Below are positions 26,673-35,133 of a stretch of 60,101 bases of DNA, piece after piece; position 1 is the stretch's first letter; every line of letters starts with the position of its first letter. The DNA lies in assembly GCA_947487155.1 (NCBI GenBank), contig CANKVS010000021.1, forward strand, positions 1-60,101, written 5' to 3'. The position numbers and the translations under genes are program-made. The notes beneath the pieces are model-generated. The model searched no databases. It saw nothing but the letters and a program-made list of their open reading frames with translations, and was not told where the DNA came from. This stretch comes from an uncultured Flaviramulus sp. (GTDB lineage Bacteria; Bacteroidota; Bacteroidia; Flavobacteriales; Flavobacteriaceae).

Positions 26673-27146
26673 ATGAAAAAAGTACCTGTAGATTGTAAAA
26701 ACTGTGAAAAACAATTTAAAGACGGTTTTCAATTTTGTCCACATTGCGGACAAAAAGCAAAAGATGAACTCACAATAGGTGTCTTATTTTATAATACTAT
26801 AAGTAATTATTTTTCTTTTGATGCACGCTTTTTTAAAAGTTTTTTCCCTCTGTTATTTAAACCAGGGTATTTAGCCTCACAATTTATTAAAGGCAAACGT
26901 TTGTTGTATTTGCACCCTGCACAGTTGTATTTGTTTATTTCGGTGGTATTTTTCTTTTTATTAACAACAGTTGTTGTTAGAGACCAAGTTCAGAATTTTG
27001 ATACTGCTTTAAAGAAGGCGACAGATAAGTCTTTAATAACTAATACTGCAAAACAGAAAACAGAAAATTTTTTAGATGATGTTGAATTAGATAGTGTATT
27101 ATTACCATTTGAACAGGGGATTCCTGGAATGAAGAATGAAGAATGA
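26673..27146 (+). CDS. DUF3667-like protein, N-terminal part (frame closed by 7-bp repeat)
   Basis: The 157 residues begin with a zinc-ribbon: Cys pairs 'DCKNC' (~8-11) and 'CPHCG' (~22-25). The conserved 'FDARFFKSFFPLLFKPGYLASQFIKGKR' region follows, split here for brevity, then 'LHPAQLYLFISVVFFFLLTT' as the first membrane segment. This is the N-terminal half of DUF3667 proteins. The frame ends at a TGA inside three tandem AATGAAG units. The rest of the protein continues in another frame from 27136. Removing one unit would join both parts into 357 residues. Confidence 0.75.
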   Translation: MKKVPVDCKNCEKQFKDGFQFCPHCGQKAKDELTIGVLFYNTISNYFSFDARFFKSFFPLLFKPGYLASQFIKGKRLLYLHPAQLYLFISVVFFFLLTTVVVRDQVQNFDTALKKATDKSLITNTAKQKTENFLDDVELDSVLLPFEQGIPGMKNEE

Positions 27147-27148
27147 AG
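27128..27148 (+). repeat. Three tandem copies of AATGAAG causing a frameshift
   Basis: The heptamer AATGAAG is repeated at 27128-27134, 27135-27141 and 27142-27148. Seven bases are not a multiple of three, so the copy number sets the frame. Two copies give one continuous ORF and three copies give a stop at 27144-27146. Confidence 0.9.
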
Positions 27149-27753
27149 AAGTTAAAACCTTAGATTCAATAATAAGGACCAGTGCGAAAAAATCGAGTAA
27201 TAAACCAATGGTTTTTGACTTTGATGATAAAAAAGTAGACTCATTAATGGCTGCAGATGCAGAAACTATTGAAGTTTATAAAGCAATGGGGATGGATGAA
27301 AATGCAGGAGCAATTACACGTAAATTCTACGAACAAAGCCTTAAGTTTTACAAACAACGAAATGGCGGGCAAATATTGCAAGCTGCTTACGATACTATTC
27401 CGATAGCGCTATTTATACTCCTGCCCATTTTTGCATTGATTTTGAAAATATTGTTTTATAAGCACGGGAGTTATTCGCACCATTTGGTGTTTAGCTTTTA
27501 TTTCTTTTCGTTTTTGTTTACTGTTTTTAGCCTAATCCTTATTATAAATTATATTTGGGATGTGCCAAATTGGATAGATTGGTTATTTGTTCTCTCTACT
27601 TATTTTTATTTGTATTTAGCAATAAAACGATTTTATAAGCAAGGGCGGTTTTTAAGTTTTTTTAAAACAGGTTTAACATCATTTGTTTATTTAATGATTG
27701 TAATCCCTATAGCCATTATAATTATTAGTATGGTTGGATTTTTATTTTATTGA
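27136..27753 (+). CDS. DUF3667-like protein, C-terminal part
   Basis: This ORF is 205 residues. It opens with a soluble stretch (~1-75) and then has four to five membrane segments ('IALFILLPIFALILKILF', 'LVFSFYFFSFLFTVFSLILI', 'WLFVLSTYFYLYLAI', 'YLMIVIPIAIIIISMVGF'). It is the natural continuation of the preceding N-terminal part. Its ATG overlaps the upstream TGA region, so coupled re-initiation is possible. Its stop lies one base from the uvrA stop on the other strand. Confidence 0.7.
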   Translation: MKNEEVKTLDSIIRTSAKKSSNKPMVFDFDDKKVDSLMAADAETIEVYKAMGMDENAGAITRKFYEQSLKFYKQRNGGQILQAAYDTIPIALFILLPIFALILKILFYKHGSYSHHLVFSFYFFSFLFTVFSLILIINYIWDVPNWIDWLFVLSTYFYLYLAIKRFYKQGRFLSFFKTGLTSFVYLMIVIPIAIIIISMVGFLFY

Positions 27754-27754
27754 T

Positions 27755-30538
27755 TTATAGCTTTTCTTTTAAATACGTGCCAGTTTCAGAAGTTTTAACT
27801 TTTACAATATCTTCAGGTGTTCCAGATGCAACAAGATTACCTCCAGTTTCACCACCACTAGGTCCTAAATCAATAATATAATCGGCACATTTAATAAGTT
27901 CTAAATTGTGTTCTACTACAATAATAGAGTGTCCTTTTCCAATTAAAGCATTAAACGATTTTAAAAGCTTTTGAATATCGTGAAAATGCAAACCTGTTGT
28001 GGGTTCATCAAAAATAAATAAGGCTTTATCTTTGTTATTTCCTTTACCTAAAAATGAAGCGAGTTTAATACGTTGTGCCTCACCACCAGAAAGGGTAGAG
28101 GAACTCTGCCCTAAAGTTACGTAACCTAAACCAACATCTTGTAAGGGTTGAAGTTTGCCTTTTATTTTGGTTTGATTAGTGGTTTCAAAAAACGAAATAG
28201 CATCATCGATAGTTAAATTTAAGACATCATCTATAGATTTATTAGCAAAAGAGACTTCAAGAACCTCTTTTTTAAAACGTTTGCCTTTGCAGGTTTCACA
28301 TTCTAAATGCACATCGGCCATAAACTGCATTTCTATGGTTACTTCGCCTTCGCCTTTGCAGGTTTCACAGCGTCCTCCATCAACATTAAACGAAAAATGT
28401 TTCGCTTGATAATTTCTAATACTGCTTAATTTTTGTTTAGAAAACAACGCGCGAATATCGTCGTAAGCTTTTATGTAGGTAACTGGGTTAGATCGAGAAG
28501 AACGCCCAATTGGGTTTTGGTCTACAAATTCAATATGCTTGATGTTACTGAAATTCCCGTCTAATTTTGTGTACTGGCCAGGTTTATCGCCAAAATCGGT
28601 TAGCTTTTTTTGTAAAGCTGGGTATAAAATCTTTTTTACTAATGTGCTTTTTCCGCTTCCTGAAACACCCGTGATAACCGTTAGCATTCCTAATGGAAAG
28701 CGAATATCTATATTTTTTAAATTATTCTCACGAGCCCCAATAATATCGACATAATATTTTGATGTTCTTCTAGTTTTTGGAACTTCAATTTTTAAAGTTT
28801 CGTTTAAGTATTGTGCTGTTAACGAATTGGAAGCAAGTATATCTTTATACGTGCCATGAGCAACAACATGACCGCCAAATGTTCCAGCCTCAGGACCAAT
28901 ATCTATAATGCTATCGGCTGCTTTCATAATGTCTTCATCGTGCTCTACAACAATTACTGTATTACCCAAGTCGCGCAGCGATATTAATACAGAAATTAAA
29001 CGTTCGGTATCCTTTGGGTGCAAGCCTATACTGGGTTCGTCTAAAATATACATAGAACCAACTAAGCTACTGCCTAAAGAAGTTGCCAGGTTTATACGCT
29101 GACTTTCGCCACCAGAAAGTGTGTTCGATTTTCTATTTAATGTTAAATAATCTAGCCCAACATTAGAGAGGAATAACAATCTGTTATTAATTTCTTTTAA
29201 TAATCTTGCGGCAATTTCTGTATCGTAATCGTTTAATTCTAATTGTTTAAAGAAGTTGGAGAGTTTATCTAAAGGCATTTCAACCAAATCTGTTATGGTT
29301 GCACCTCCAACTTTTACATAATTAGCTTCTGTACGTAATCGTTTCCCGCTACATGCTCTACATTTTGTTTTTCCGCGGTAGCGAGATAACATAACGCGAT
29401 TTTGAATTTTGTAAGCTTTTGATTCTAATTCAGTAAAAAATGAATTTAAACCTTCAAAATTGCTGTTACCATTCCAAATAAGTTGCTTGTGGGCGTTGCT
29501 TAGTTCAAAATAAGGTTTGTGTATAGGGAAATCGAATTTATGAGAATTATTTACCAATTGGTCTCTATACCAACTCATGCTTTCTCCTCTCCACGGAAAA
29601 ATAGCGTTTTCGTAAACGGAAAGTCCTGTATTTGGAATAACTAAATCTTCATCAATTCCTATAATATCTCCATAGCCTTCGCATTTTGGACAAGCGCCAT
29701 ACGGATTATTAAAACTAAATAAATGAATGTTAGGCTCTAAAAACGTTATACCATCAAGTTCAAATTTATTGCTAAAATGCTTTATTTTATTGTTTGAAAG
29801 TGTTTCAATATAACAGGTACCGCTTCCTTCAAAAAAAGCAGTTTGTATTGCGTCAGCTAAACGATTAAAAAAATCGTCTTCATTTTTAATAATAATTCTA
29901 TCAACTACTAAAAAAATATTTTTTGATAATGTTATGTTGGCAATTTTGTCAATTCTAACAACCGTATTATCTATTTTAATTCTGGCATAACCTTGCTGTT
30001 GTAGTGCTTTTAGCTTGTCTTCAATACGACGTCCTTCTTCCAAATGAATGGGAGCTAATAACAGTAGTTTCTCTCTTTCTGAAAACGTTTTTAAATAGTT
30101 TAAAACATCGCTTACCGTATCTTTTTTTACTTCTTCTTTAGATACAGGCGAATATGTTTTACCAATTCTTGCAAATAATAATTTGAAGTAATCGTAAATT
30201 TCAGTTGTTGTGCCCACAGTAGATCGTGGGTTTGTGGAATTTACTTTCTGTTCTATAGCAATAGCGGGGGCAATGCCTTTTATATAATCCACTTTTGGCT
30301 TATTTAATCGCCCTAAAAACTGACGGGCATAACTAGATAAGCTTTCAACATAGCGTCTTTGTCCTTCGGCATACAGCGTGTCAAAGGCTAAACTAGACTT
30401 TCCAGACCCCGATAAGCCTGTTATTACTACTAATTTATTTCTAGGAATAACAACATCAATATTTTTAAGGTTATGCAATTTTGCACCTTTTATAATAATG
30501 TTTTGCTTGGGGTCAACTTTAGAAATATTAGTATTCAT
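27755..30538 (-). CDS. uvrA: Excinuclease ABC subunit A
   Basis: UvrA recognises DNA damage for nucleotide-excision repair. The 927-residue protein has two ABC ATPase modules: Walker A 'GLSGSGKSSLAFDTL' with signature 'LSGGESQRINLA', and Walker A 'GVSGSGKSTLVKKIL' with signature 'LSGGEAQRIKLA'. Zn-binding Cys pairs are present (CPKCEGYG…CRACSGKR and CETCKGEG…CETCKGKR). An in-frame ATG at 30565 lies inside the predicted -7 box (TATCTTTG, 30563-30570), so the start is taken at 30538 (MNTNISKVDP). No other uvr gene is nearby. Confidence 0.96.
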   Translation of the reverse strand: MNTNISKVDPKQNIIIKGAKLHNLKNIDVVIPRNKLVVITGLSGSGKSSLAFDTLYAEGQRRYVESLSSYARQFLGRLNKPKVDYIKGIAPAIAIEQKVNSTNPRSTVGTTTEIYDYFKLLFARIGKTYSPVSKEEVKKDTVSDVLNYLKTFSEREKLLLLAPIHLEEGRRIEDKLKALQQQGYARIKIDNTVVRIDKIANITLSKNIFLVVDRIIIKNEDDFFNRLADAIQTAFFEGSGTCYIETLSNNKIKHFSNKFELDGITFLEPNIHLFSFNNPYGACPKCEGYGDIIGIDEDLVIPNTGLSVYENAIFPWRGESMSWYRDQLVNNSHKFDFPIHKPYFELSNAHKQLIWNGNSNFEGLNSFFTELESKAYKIQNRVMLSRYRGKTKCRACSGKRLRTEANYVKVGGATITDLVEMPLDKLSNFFKQLELNDYDTEIAARLLKEINNRLLFLSNVGLDYLTLNRKSNTLSGGESQRINLATSLGSSLVGSMYILDEPSIGLHPKDTERLISVLISLRDLGNTVIVVEHDEDIMKAADSIIDIGPEAGTFGGHVVAHGTYKDILASNSLTAQYLNETLKIEVPKTRRTSKYYVDIIGARENNLKNIDIRFPLGMLTVITGVSGSGKSTLVKKILYPALQKKLTDFGDKPGQYTKLDGNFSNIKHIEFVDQNPIGRSSRSNPVTYIKAYDDIRALFSKQKLSSIRNYQAKHFSFNVDGGRCETCKGEGEVTIEMQFMADVHLECETCKGKRFKKEVLEVSFANKSIDDVLNLTIDDAISFFETTNQTKIKGKLQPLQDVGLGYVTLGQSSSTLSGGEAQRIKLASFLGKGNNKDKALFIFDEPTTGLHFHDIQKLLKSFNALIGKGHSIIVVEHNLELIKCADYIIDLGPSGGETGGNLVASGTPEDIVKVKTSETGTYLKEKL

Positions 30539-30562
30539 AGGCTTTTTGAGTGAATAATTTCG

Positions 30563-30570
30563 CAAAGATA
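30563..30570 (-). promoter_or_regulatory. -7 promoter element of uvrA
   Basis: The reverse strand reads TATCTTTG, an exact TAnnTTTG match 24 bases from the chosen uvrA ATG. It argues against the upstream start at 30565. Confidence 0.6.
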
Positions 30571-30637
30571 CTATAAGTATATGAGCATAAAAAATGCAGT
30601 AATAATTAATGAAATGATAAAAAATATTAATTTATTT

Positions 30638-30669
30638 TTGTTTTTTAGGAATGATTGTTGTTATATTTG
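30638..30669 (+). promoter_or_regulatory. Promoter of the ECF sigma factor gene (-33 TTG, -7 TATATTTG)
   Basis: TTG at 30638-30640 and TATATTTG at 30662-30669 are separated by 21 bases, within the usual range. A leader of about 100 bases precedes the ATG at 30776. Confidence 0.6.
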
Positions 30670-30775
30670 ACTCATCAATTAATCTTAAAATTACTCTTGC
30701 CTATAGCAGAAAATTACTTTTAAAACATTAACCCCAAGCAAAGAAGCCCTCTTCTATGCACTAAAAGTAATCATT

Positions 30776-31360
30776 ATGCAAAACGGAATTATTTCAGATG
30801 CTACATTAGTTAGCAATTACATTACAGGAGATGAAAGCGCTTTAGAGGTTTTAATTAAGAGACACAAGCAAAAAATTTACAGTTTTATTTATTCTAAAGT
30901 TTACGATAGAGATGTCGCTGAAGATATTTTTCAGGATACTTTTATAAAAGTTATTCGTACGCTTAAACGTGGTACATATAACGAAGAAGGTAAGTTTTTG
31001 CCATGGGTAATGCGTATTTCTCATAACTTGGTTATCGATTTTTTTAGAAAAAATAGCAGAATGCCAAAATTTGATAATAGTGGTGAGTTTAGTATTTTTT
31101 TGGTGCTTAGTGATAGTAGTTTAAATGCTGAAAAGACTATTATTAAAGAACAGGTTGAACATGATGTAAGACGACTTGTAGAAGAGCTTCCTCAAGACCA
31201 AAAAGAAGTGCTTTTGATGCGAATTTATAATGATATGAGTTTTAAAGAAATCTCAGATAGAACAGGGGTAAGCATCAATACTGCTCTAGGAAGAATGCGT
31301 TATGCGCTTATTAATTTGCGTAAGATAATAGACAAGCATAATATTGTTTTGACAAATTAA
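30776..31360 (+). CDS. RNA polymerase sigma factor, ECF/sigma-70 family
   Basis: This 194-residue sigma factor has region 2 (~25-95: 'LIKRHKQKIYSFIYSKVYD', 'AEDIFQDTFIKVIR', 'FLPWVMRISHNLVIDFFR'). The region 4 helix-turn-helix (~135-180: 'LPQDQKEVLLMRIYNDMSF', 'EISDRTGVSINTALGRMRYA') follows. This domain pair is typical of ECF factors. No anti-sigma factor with a membrane segment follows; instead a 48-residue ORF lies 57 bases downstream. Flavobacteria keep a close homologue in this arrangement. It likely directs core polymerase to a dedicated promoter set that I cannot identify. Confidence 0.9.
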   Translation: MQNGIISDATLVSNYITGDESALEVLIKRHKQKIYSFIYSKVYDRDVAEDIFQDTFIKVIRTLKRGTYNEEGKFLPWVMRISHNLVIDFFRKNSRMPKFDNSGEFSIFLVLSDSSLNAEKTIIKEQVEHDVRRLVEELPQDQKEVLLMRIYNDMSFKEISDRTGVSINTALGRMRYALINLRKIIDKHNIVLTN

Positions 31361-31417
31361 TACAATAAAGTAAATTTTGCTACGTTACTAAGTTATACTA
31401 ACCCATAAATAGTTAAA

Positions 31418-31564
31418 ATGGCAAAAATTTACTTTGAAGATTCTATTAAAAATTTAAACGATCTAAAACCGAAAGAAGAAACGGTTAATTTTCTTCTAAA
31501 TTACTCAAAGGCTTTAAGTGTTATAAATTATAGTGAAATGAAGTTTGAAGCACTTCTTAATTAA
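31418..31564 (+). CDS. Small conserved-looking protein after the sigma gene, 48 residues
   Basis: The ATG at 31418 encodes MAKIYFEDSIKNLNDLKPK…KALSVINYSEMKFEALLN. The peptide has balanced charge and hydrophobic residues, no membrane segment and no cysteine. It is followed at once by a terminator, so it is the last gene of the sigma-factor transcript. I recall near-identical short ORFs downstream of this sigma factor in related genomes. Its function is unknown; it is too small for a classical anti-sigma domain but could bind the sigma factor. Confidence 0.72.
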   Translation: MAKIYFEDSIKNLNDLKPKEETVNFLLNYSKALSVINYSEMKFEALLN

Positions 31565-31565
31565 T

Positions 31566-31592
31566 AAAAAGTCCTATTTATTTAGGACTTTT
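31566..31592. terminator. Bidirectional terminator
   Basis: AAAAAGTCCTA and TAGGACTTTTT flank a short TTTATT loop. It ends the sigma-factor transcript and overlaps the last codons of the convergent nth gene. Confidence 0.82.
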
Positions 31593-32240
31593 TAGTTTAT
31601 AATATTCGTTAATAACAGATTTCCTACCAATGGTTTTAGTAATAATATCTTTATCTAAATTCCAACCGCGTGCAGGAGAGTATTGGCGACCATACCAAAT
31701 AATTTGTAAATGTAAATCGTTCCATAATTCTTTTGGAAACAAGCGTTTTGCATCTTTTTCGGTTTGTACTACATTTTTACCATTGCTTAAATTCCATCGG
31801 TACATTAATCTTTGAATATGGGTGTCTACTGGAAATGAAGGAATTCCAAAAGCTTGAGACAGTACAACTGCCGCAGTTTTGTGACCTACAGCTGGTAAAG
31901 CTTCTAAAGCTTCATAAGTTTGTGGTACTTTTCCATTGTATTTTTCAATTAAAATTTTTGATAAACCATGAATGCCTTTGCTTTTCATAGGAGATAAGCC
32001 AACGGGTTTTATAATTTCTCGAATATTTTCAACAGATAATTTAACCATATCGTAAGGGTTATCAGCCTTTTCAAAAAGTAAAGGGGTAATTTTATTTACT
32101 CTAACATCTGTACTTTGTGCAGACATTAATACGGCAATTAGTAGTGTATAAGGGTCTTTATGATCTAAAGGAATTGGGATTTCGGGATAAAGTTTATATA
32201 GTGTATTTATAACAAAATTCACCTTCTCTGTTTTAGTCAT
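31578..32240 (-). CDS. nth: Endonuclease III-like DNA glycosylase/AP lyase lacking the Fe-S cluster
   Basis: This base-excision-repair enzyme removes oxidised pyrimidines. The 220 residues have the helix-hairpin-helix with catalytic Lys ('LPAVGHKTAAVVLSQ', ~115-128) and catalytic Asp ('SFPVDTHIQRLMYRW', ~132-146). The four C-terminal cysteines that ligate [4Fe-4S] in E. coli Nth are missing: the region reads 'YGRQYSPARGWNLDKDIITK'. The start is chosen at 32240 (MTKTEKVNFV) because the -7 box at 32262-32269 would lie inside the longer ORF starting at 32264. It is divergent from bcp. Confidence 0.92.
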   Translation of the reverse strand: MTKTEKVNFVINTLYKLYPEIPIPLDHKDPYTLLIAVLMSAQSTDVRVNKITPLLFEKADNPYDMVKLSVENIREIIKPVGLSPMKSKGIHGLSKILIEKYNGKVPQTYEALEALPAVGHKTAAVVLSQAFGIPSFPVDTHIQRLMYRWNLSNGKNVVQTEKDAKRLFPKELWNDLHLQIIWYGRQYSPARGWNLDKDIITKTIGRKSVINEYYKLKSPK

Positions 32241-32246
32241 AAGTTG

Positions 32247-32269
32247 TATTTTTGATAAAAACAAAGTTA
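32247..32269. promoter_or_regulatory. Overlapping divergent promoters of bcp and nth
   Basis: On the forward strand TATTTTTG (32247-32254) serves bcp. On the reverse strand TAACTTTG (32262-32269) serves nth. The two -7 boxes are 7 bases apart, so the promoters should interfere with each other. Confidence 0.55.
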
Positions 32270-32274
32270 AGGTT

Positions 32275-32727
32275 ATGAATACACTAAAACAAGGTGATGC
32301 TGTTCCAAATTTTTCTGCAAAAGACGAACAAGGGAATACAATTTCATTAAATGATTATAAAGGAAAAAAGTTAGTTGTTTTTTTCTATCCAAAGGCGAGT
32401 ACTCCAGGATGTACTATAGAAGCTTGTAATTTAAGAGATAATTATGACGTTTTAAAAGAGAAAGGCTTTGAGTTACTTGGTGTAAGTGCAGATTCTGCTA
32501 GGCGACAATCAAATTTTAAAAAGAAGTACAATTTCCCTTTTCCTTTATTGGCAGATGAAGATAAATCTGTTATTAACGCATTTGGTGTTTGGGGACCGAA
32601 AAAGTTTATGGGAAGAGAATTTGATGGGATTCATAGAAAAACCTTTATTATAAATGAAAACGGCGTAGTGGAGCGTGTTATAGATAAAGTAAAAACTAAA
32701 AATCATTCAGCTCAAATATTGAAATAA
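32275..32727 (+). CDS. bcp: Thioredoxin-dependent thiol peroxidase (BCP/PrxQ)
   Basis: This atypical 2-Cys peroxiredoxin reduces hydroperoxides using thioredoxin. It has 150 residues. The peroxidatic Cys46 is in 'YPKASTPGCTIEA' and the resolving Cys51 lies five residues later in 'EACNLRDN', the spacing of the PrxQ alpha subgroup. It has no signal peptide. Divergent promoters tie it to nth, so DNA repair and peroxide removal may be switched together. Confidence 0.94.
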   Translation: MNTLKQGDAVPNFSAKDEQGNTISLNDYKGKKLVVFFYPKASTPGCTIEACNLRDNYDVLKEKGFELLGVSADSARRQSNFKKKYNFPFPLLADEDKSVINAFGVWGPKKFMGREFDGIHRKTFIINENGVVERVIDKVKTKNHSAQILK

Positions 32728-32732
32728 AATAA

Positions 32733-32769
32733 AAGTCCCTTAGTTTATTTTAATAAAACTAAGGAACTT
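32733..32769. terminator. Bidirectional terminator
   Basis: AAGTCCCTTAGTTT and AAACTAAGGAACTT form a stem with a single mismatch around an AT-rich loop. It lies between bcp and the convergent gene of unknown function. Confidence 0.75.
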
Positions 32770-32788
32770 AAAATATATTTAAGAGTTG

Positions 32789-34267
32789 TTATTTTTTTAC
32801 TATTCTTTTCTTAATAGATATTGGTTTTAATGGCTTACGTGTGTAGCCAAACAAACGGTAATCCTTAATTAAATCGGCTGTTCCTTCAGGTACCATATCT
32901 TCCCATCCTCTTTCGCCATCGTCAATTTTTTGAAGAATTTCTCTTGAAAAAATACTCATTATACTAGTATCGTAATCTTCAATATCAATTACTTTTCCGT
33001 TGTATTTAAAGAATTTATATAATTCTTTCATACGTGGATATACTTTTAGGTTTTCACTATTAATTAACTCTCCAGTTTCTGGATCGAGCATAGGATATAG
33101 GTATACTTTTAAATCTTTAAAGAAAAGTTTTCCGAAAGCTTCAAGAATACCACCACTTAAATGGCGATAATATTTTTCATCAAAAATATCAACTAAATTA
33201 TTCACGCCCATTGCTAACCCCATTCTAGCTTTACTGTATTTTGAAAAGTATTCTACCACTTTGTAATATTCTTGAAAGTTAGAAATCATAACAGACTGCC
33301 CTAAGGAACATAGCAAATCTGCTCTATCCATAAAATCTTGTTCATCAATTTCTCCTTCAGCTCGTAAATTAGAAAGCGTAATTTCAAAAACAACCTCAGT
33401 TTTTTTAGGGTCAACTTTATTTTCTTTGGTAAACATTTCATATGATTTCTCATACATAGCCATGTTAACCTTGGTTACAGGCCTAAAACTACCTCGTAAT
33501 GCAAGAATATTTTTTTTGTATAACACTTTTGCTGGTAGTACATTGTTTCCATCTGGTCCAAACATTACAGCATCTGTCATGCCATTTTTAACCAGTTGCA
33601 AACTCATTAACCTGTTGTCAACATCTTTAAATACTGGTCCCGAAAAGTTAATAGTGTCTATTTCAAGTTGGTCATTATCTAAATGGTCGTATAAATACCT
33701 AAGTAAACTTTTTGGTTTGTTATATTTGTAAAACGCACCATAAATAAGGTTTGTTCCTAAAACACCAAGCGTTTCTTGTTGCAAACGTGCATCGGTTTCT
33801 TTAAAGCGAACGTGTAAAATAATTTCGTTATAGGCTTTGTCTTCTTCAACTTGATATTTAATACCTACCCAACCATGACCCTTAAATTGCTTAGCAAAAT
33901 CGATGGTTGCAACGGTATTGGCATATGTGAAAAATATTTTATTCGGATTTTTTTCACGAGTAAGCCTGTTTTCCATGAGGTTCATTTCATGGGTAAGCAT
34001 TTTTCGTAAACGAGATTCTGTTACGTAGCGCTTATCATCTTCAATACCATATATAGCATCACTAAAATCTTTGTCGTAGGCAGACATTGCTTTTGCAATA
34101 GTGCCCGAAGCACCACCCGCTCTAAAAAATTGTCTAGCAGTTTCTTGACCTGCTCCAATTTCAGCAAAAGTTCCGTAAATATTTTCGTTTAAATTTATAC
34201 GAAGTGCTTTTGATTTTAACGACGGAATATCGTCAAACTCTTTATCTCCTTTTATAGTAATTTCCAT
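32789..34267 (-). CDS. Conserved protein of unknown function, 492 residues
   Basis: I do not recognise a domain. The protein is soluble, has no signal peptide and begins MEITIKGDKEFDDIPSLKSK; an upstream ATG adds seven residues. Conserved-looking blocks are 'GTFAEIGAGQETARQFFRAGGASGT' (~33-57, in two pieces), 'HGWVGIKYQVEEDKAYNE' (~135), 'GMTDAVMFGPDGNNVLPA' and 'LSGGILEAFGKLFFKDLKVYLYP'. It ends in the basic IKKRIVKK. Relatives in the Bacteroidota are sometimes annotated as nicotinate-nucleotide adenylyltransferase, but I see no HxGH motif, so I do not accept that name. Divergent from the MBL-fold gene. Confidence 0.75.
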   Translation of the reverse strand: MEITIKGDKEFDDIPSLKSKALRINLNENIYGTFAEIGAGQETARQFFRAGGASGTIAKAMSAYDKDFSDAIYGIEDDKRYVTESRLRKMLTHEMNLMENRLTREKNPNKIFFTYANTVATIDFAKQFKGHGWVGIKYQVEEDKAYNEIILHVRFKETDARLQQETLGVLGTNLIYGAFYKYNKPKSLLRYLYDHLDNDQLEIDTINFSGPVFKDVDNRLMSLQLVKNGMTDAVMFGPDGNNVLPAKVLYKKNILALRGSFRPVTKVNMAMYEKSYEMFTKENKVDPKKTEVVFEITLSNLRAEGEIDEQDFMDRADLLCSLGQSVMISNFQEYYKVVEYFSKYSKARMGLAMGVNNLVDIFDEKYYRHLSGGILEAFGKLFFKDLKVYLYPMLDPETGELINSENLKVYPRMKELYKFFKYNGKVIDIEDYDTSIMSIFSREILQKIDDGERGWEDMVPEGTADLIKDYRLFGYTRKPLKPISIKKRIVKK

Positions 34268-34335
34268 GTCGTTTTCAGGTTGTAGCAATTATATGCAAAG
34301 GTATTAAATATGTATAGTAAACAAAAAAATAACGC

Positions 34336-34343
34336 TATTTTTG
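34336..34343 (+). promoter_or_regulatory. -7 promoter element of the MBL-fold gene
   Basis: TATTTTTG matches TAnnTTTG. The predicted transcription start near 34350 lies after the first in-frame ATG (34310) and before the TTG at 34361, so it favours the TTG. Confidence 0.5.
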
Positions 34344-34360
34344 TACAAAACTTAACGATT

Positions 34361-35122
34361 TTGAAAATAACATTTCTGGGCACTGGTACATCGCAAGGCA
34401 TCCCTATTATTGGTAGTAAACACCCAGTTTGTTTAAGTGAAAACCCAAAAGATAAACGTTTGCGTGTTTCGGTTTTGGTAGCATGGGATGATTATACGTA
34501 CTTAATAGATTGCGGGCCAGATTTTAGGCAACAAATGCTAAAAGCAAATTGCACAAAAATTGATGGTATTGTGTTCACTCACGAACATTTCGATCATGTT
34601 GCTGGATTGGAAGATATTAGACCGCTGTGTTATATGCATGGAGATATGAATGTTTATGCGCACAAACGCGTTGTTAAATCTATAAAACACAGGTTTGATT
34701 ATATTTTTAAAACGGAAAACAAATATCCTGGTGCACCAAGTATAGTAACAAATGTTATTGAGAATAAACCATTTGAATTATCGGGATTAGAAGTTGTACC
34801 TATAAATGTTAATCATCATTTTGTACAGGTTTTTGGTTTCCGATTTAAAGATTTCGCTTATTTAACCGATGTTAAAACTGTTGAAGATGCCGAGATTGAA
34901 AAGCTAAAACACCTTGAAGTTTTAGTGGTTAATGCATTACGTATAGAACCGCATATTTCTCATTTTAATTTAGAAGAAGCATTACAATTTATTGAAATAG
35001 TGAACCCTAAAAAGGCGTATTTAACGCATATTAGCCATTTGTTAGGTTTTCATGACGCCGTACAACAAAAATTGCCTGAAAATGTTTTTTTAGCTTATGA
35101 TGGCTTGCAAATAACCTTATAG
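34361..35122 (+). CDS. MBL-fold metallo-hydrolase, PhnP-like
   Basis: This is a 253-residue cytosolic metallo-beta-lactamase-fold enzyme. The start 'KITFLGTGTSQGIPIIG' is typical of PhnP/RNase-Z-like hydrolases. The metal-binding motif is 'FTHEHFDHVAGLEDIR' (HxHxDH variant), with the Asp in 'YLTDVKTV' and a late His pair in 'LTHISHLLGFHD'. PhnP hydrolyses cyclic phosphodiesters; no phn genes are nearby, so the substrate is open. A TTG start at 34361 is preferred over ATG 34310 because the -7 box at 34336-34343 falls between them. The downstream 166-residue gene follows 11 bases after the stop. Confidence 0.82.
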   Translation: MKITFLGTGTSQGIPIIGSKHPVCLSENPKDKRLRVSVLVAWDDYTYLIDCGPDFRQQMLKANCTKIDGIVFTHEHFDHVAGLEDIRPLCYMHGDMNVYAHKRVVKSIKHRFDYIFKTENKYPGAPSIVTNVIENKPFELSGLEVVPINVNHHFVQVFGFRFKDFAYLTDVKTVEDAEIEKLKHLEVLVVNALRIEPHISHFNLEEALQFIEIVNPKKAYLTHISHLLGFHDAVQQKLPENVFLAYDGLQITL

Positions 35123-35133
35123 ATAGTAAACAC

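Noticed and set aside
30539..30565. Upstream uvrA start MRNYSLKKP
   Set aside because: The ATG lies inside the predicted -7 promoter box, and uvrA family alignment by eye fits the start MNTNISKVDP.
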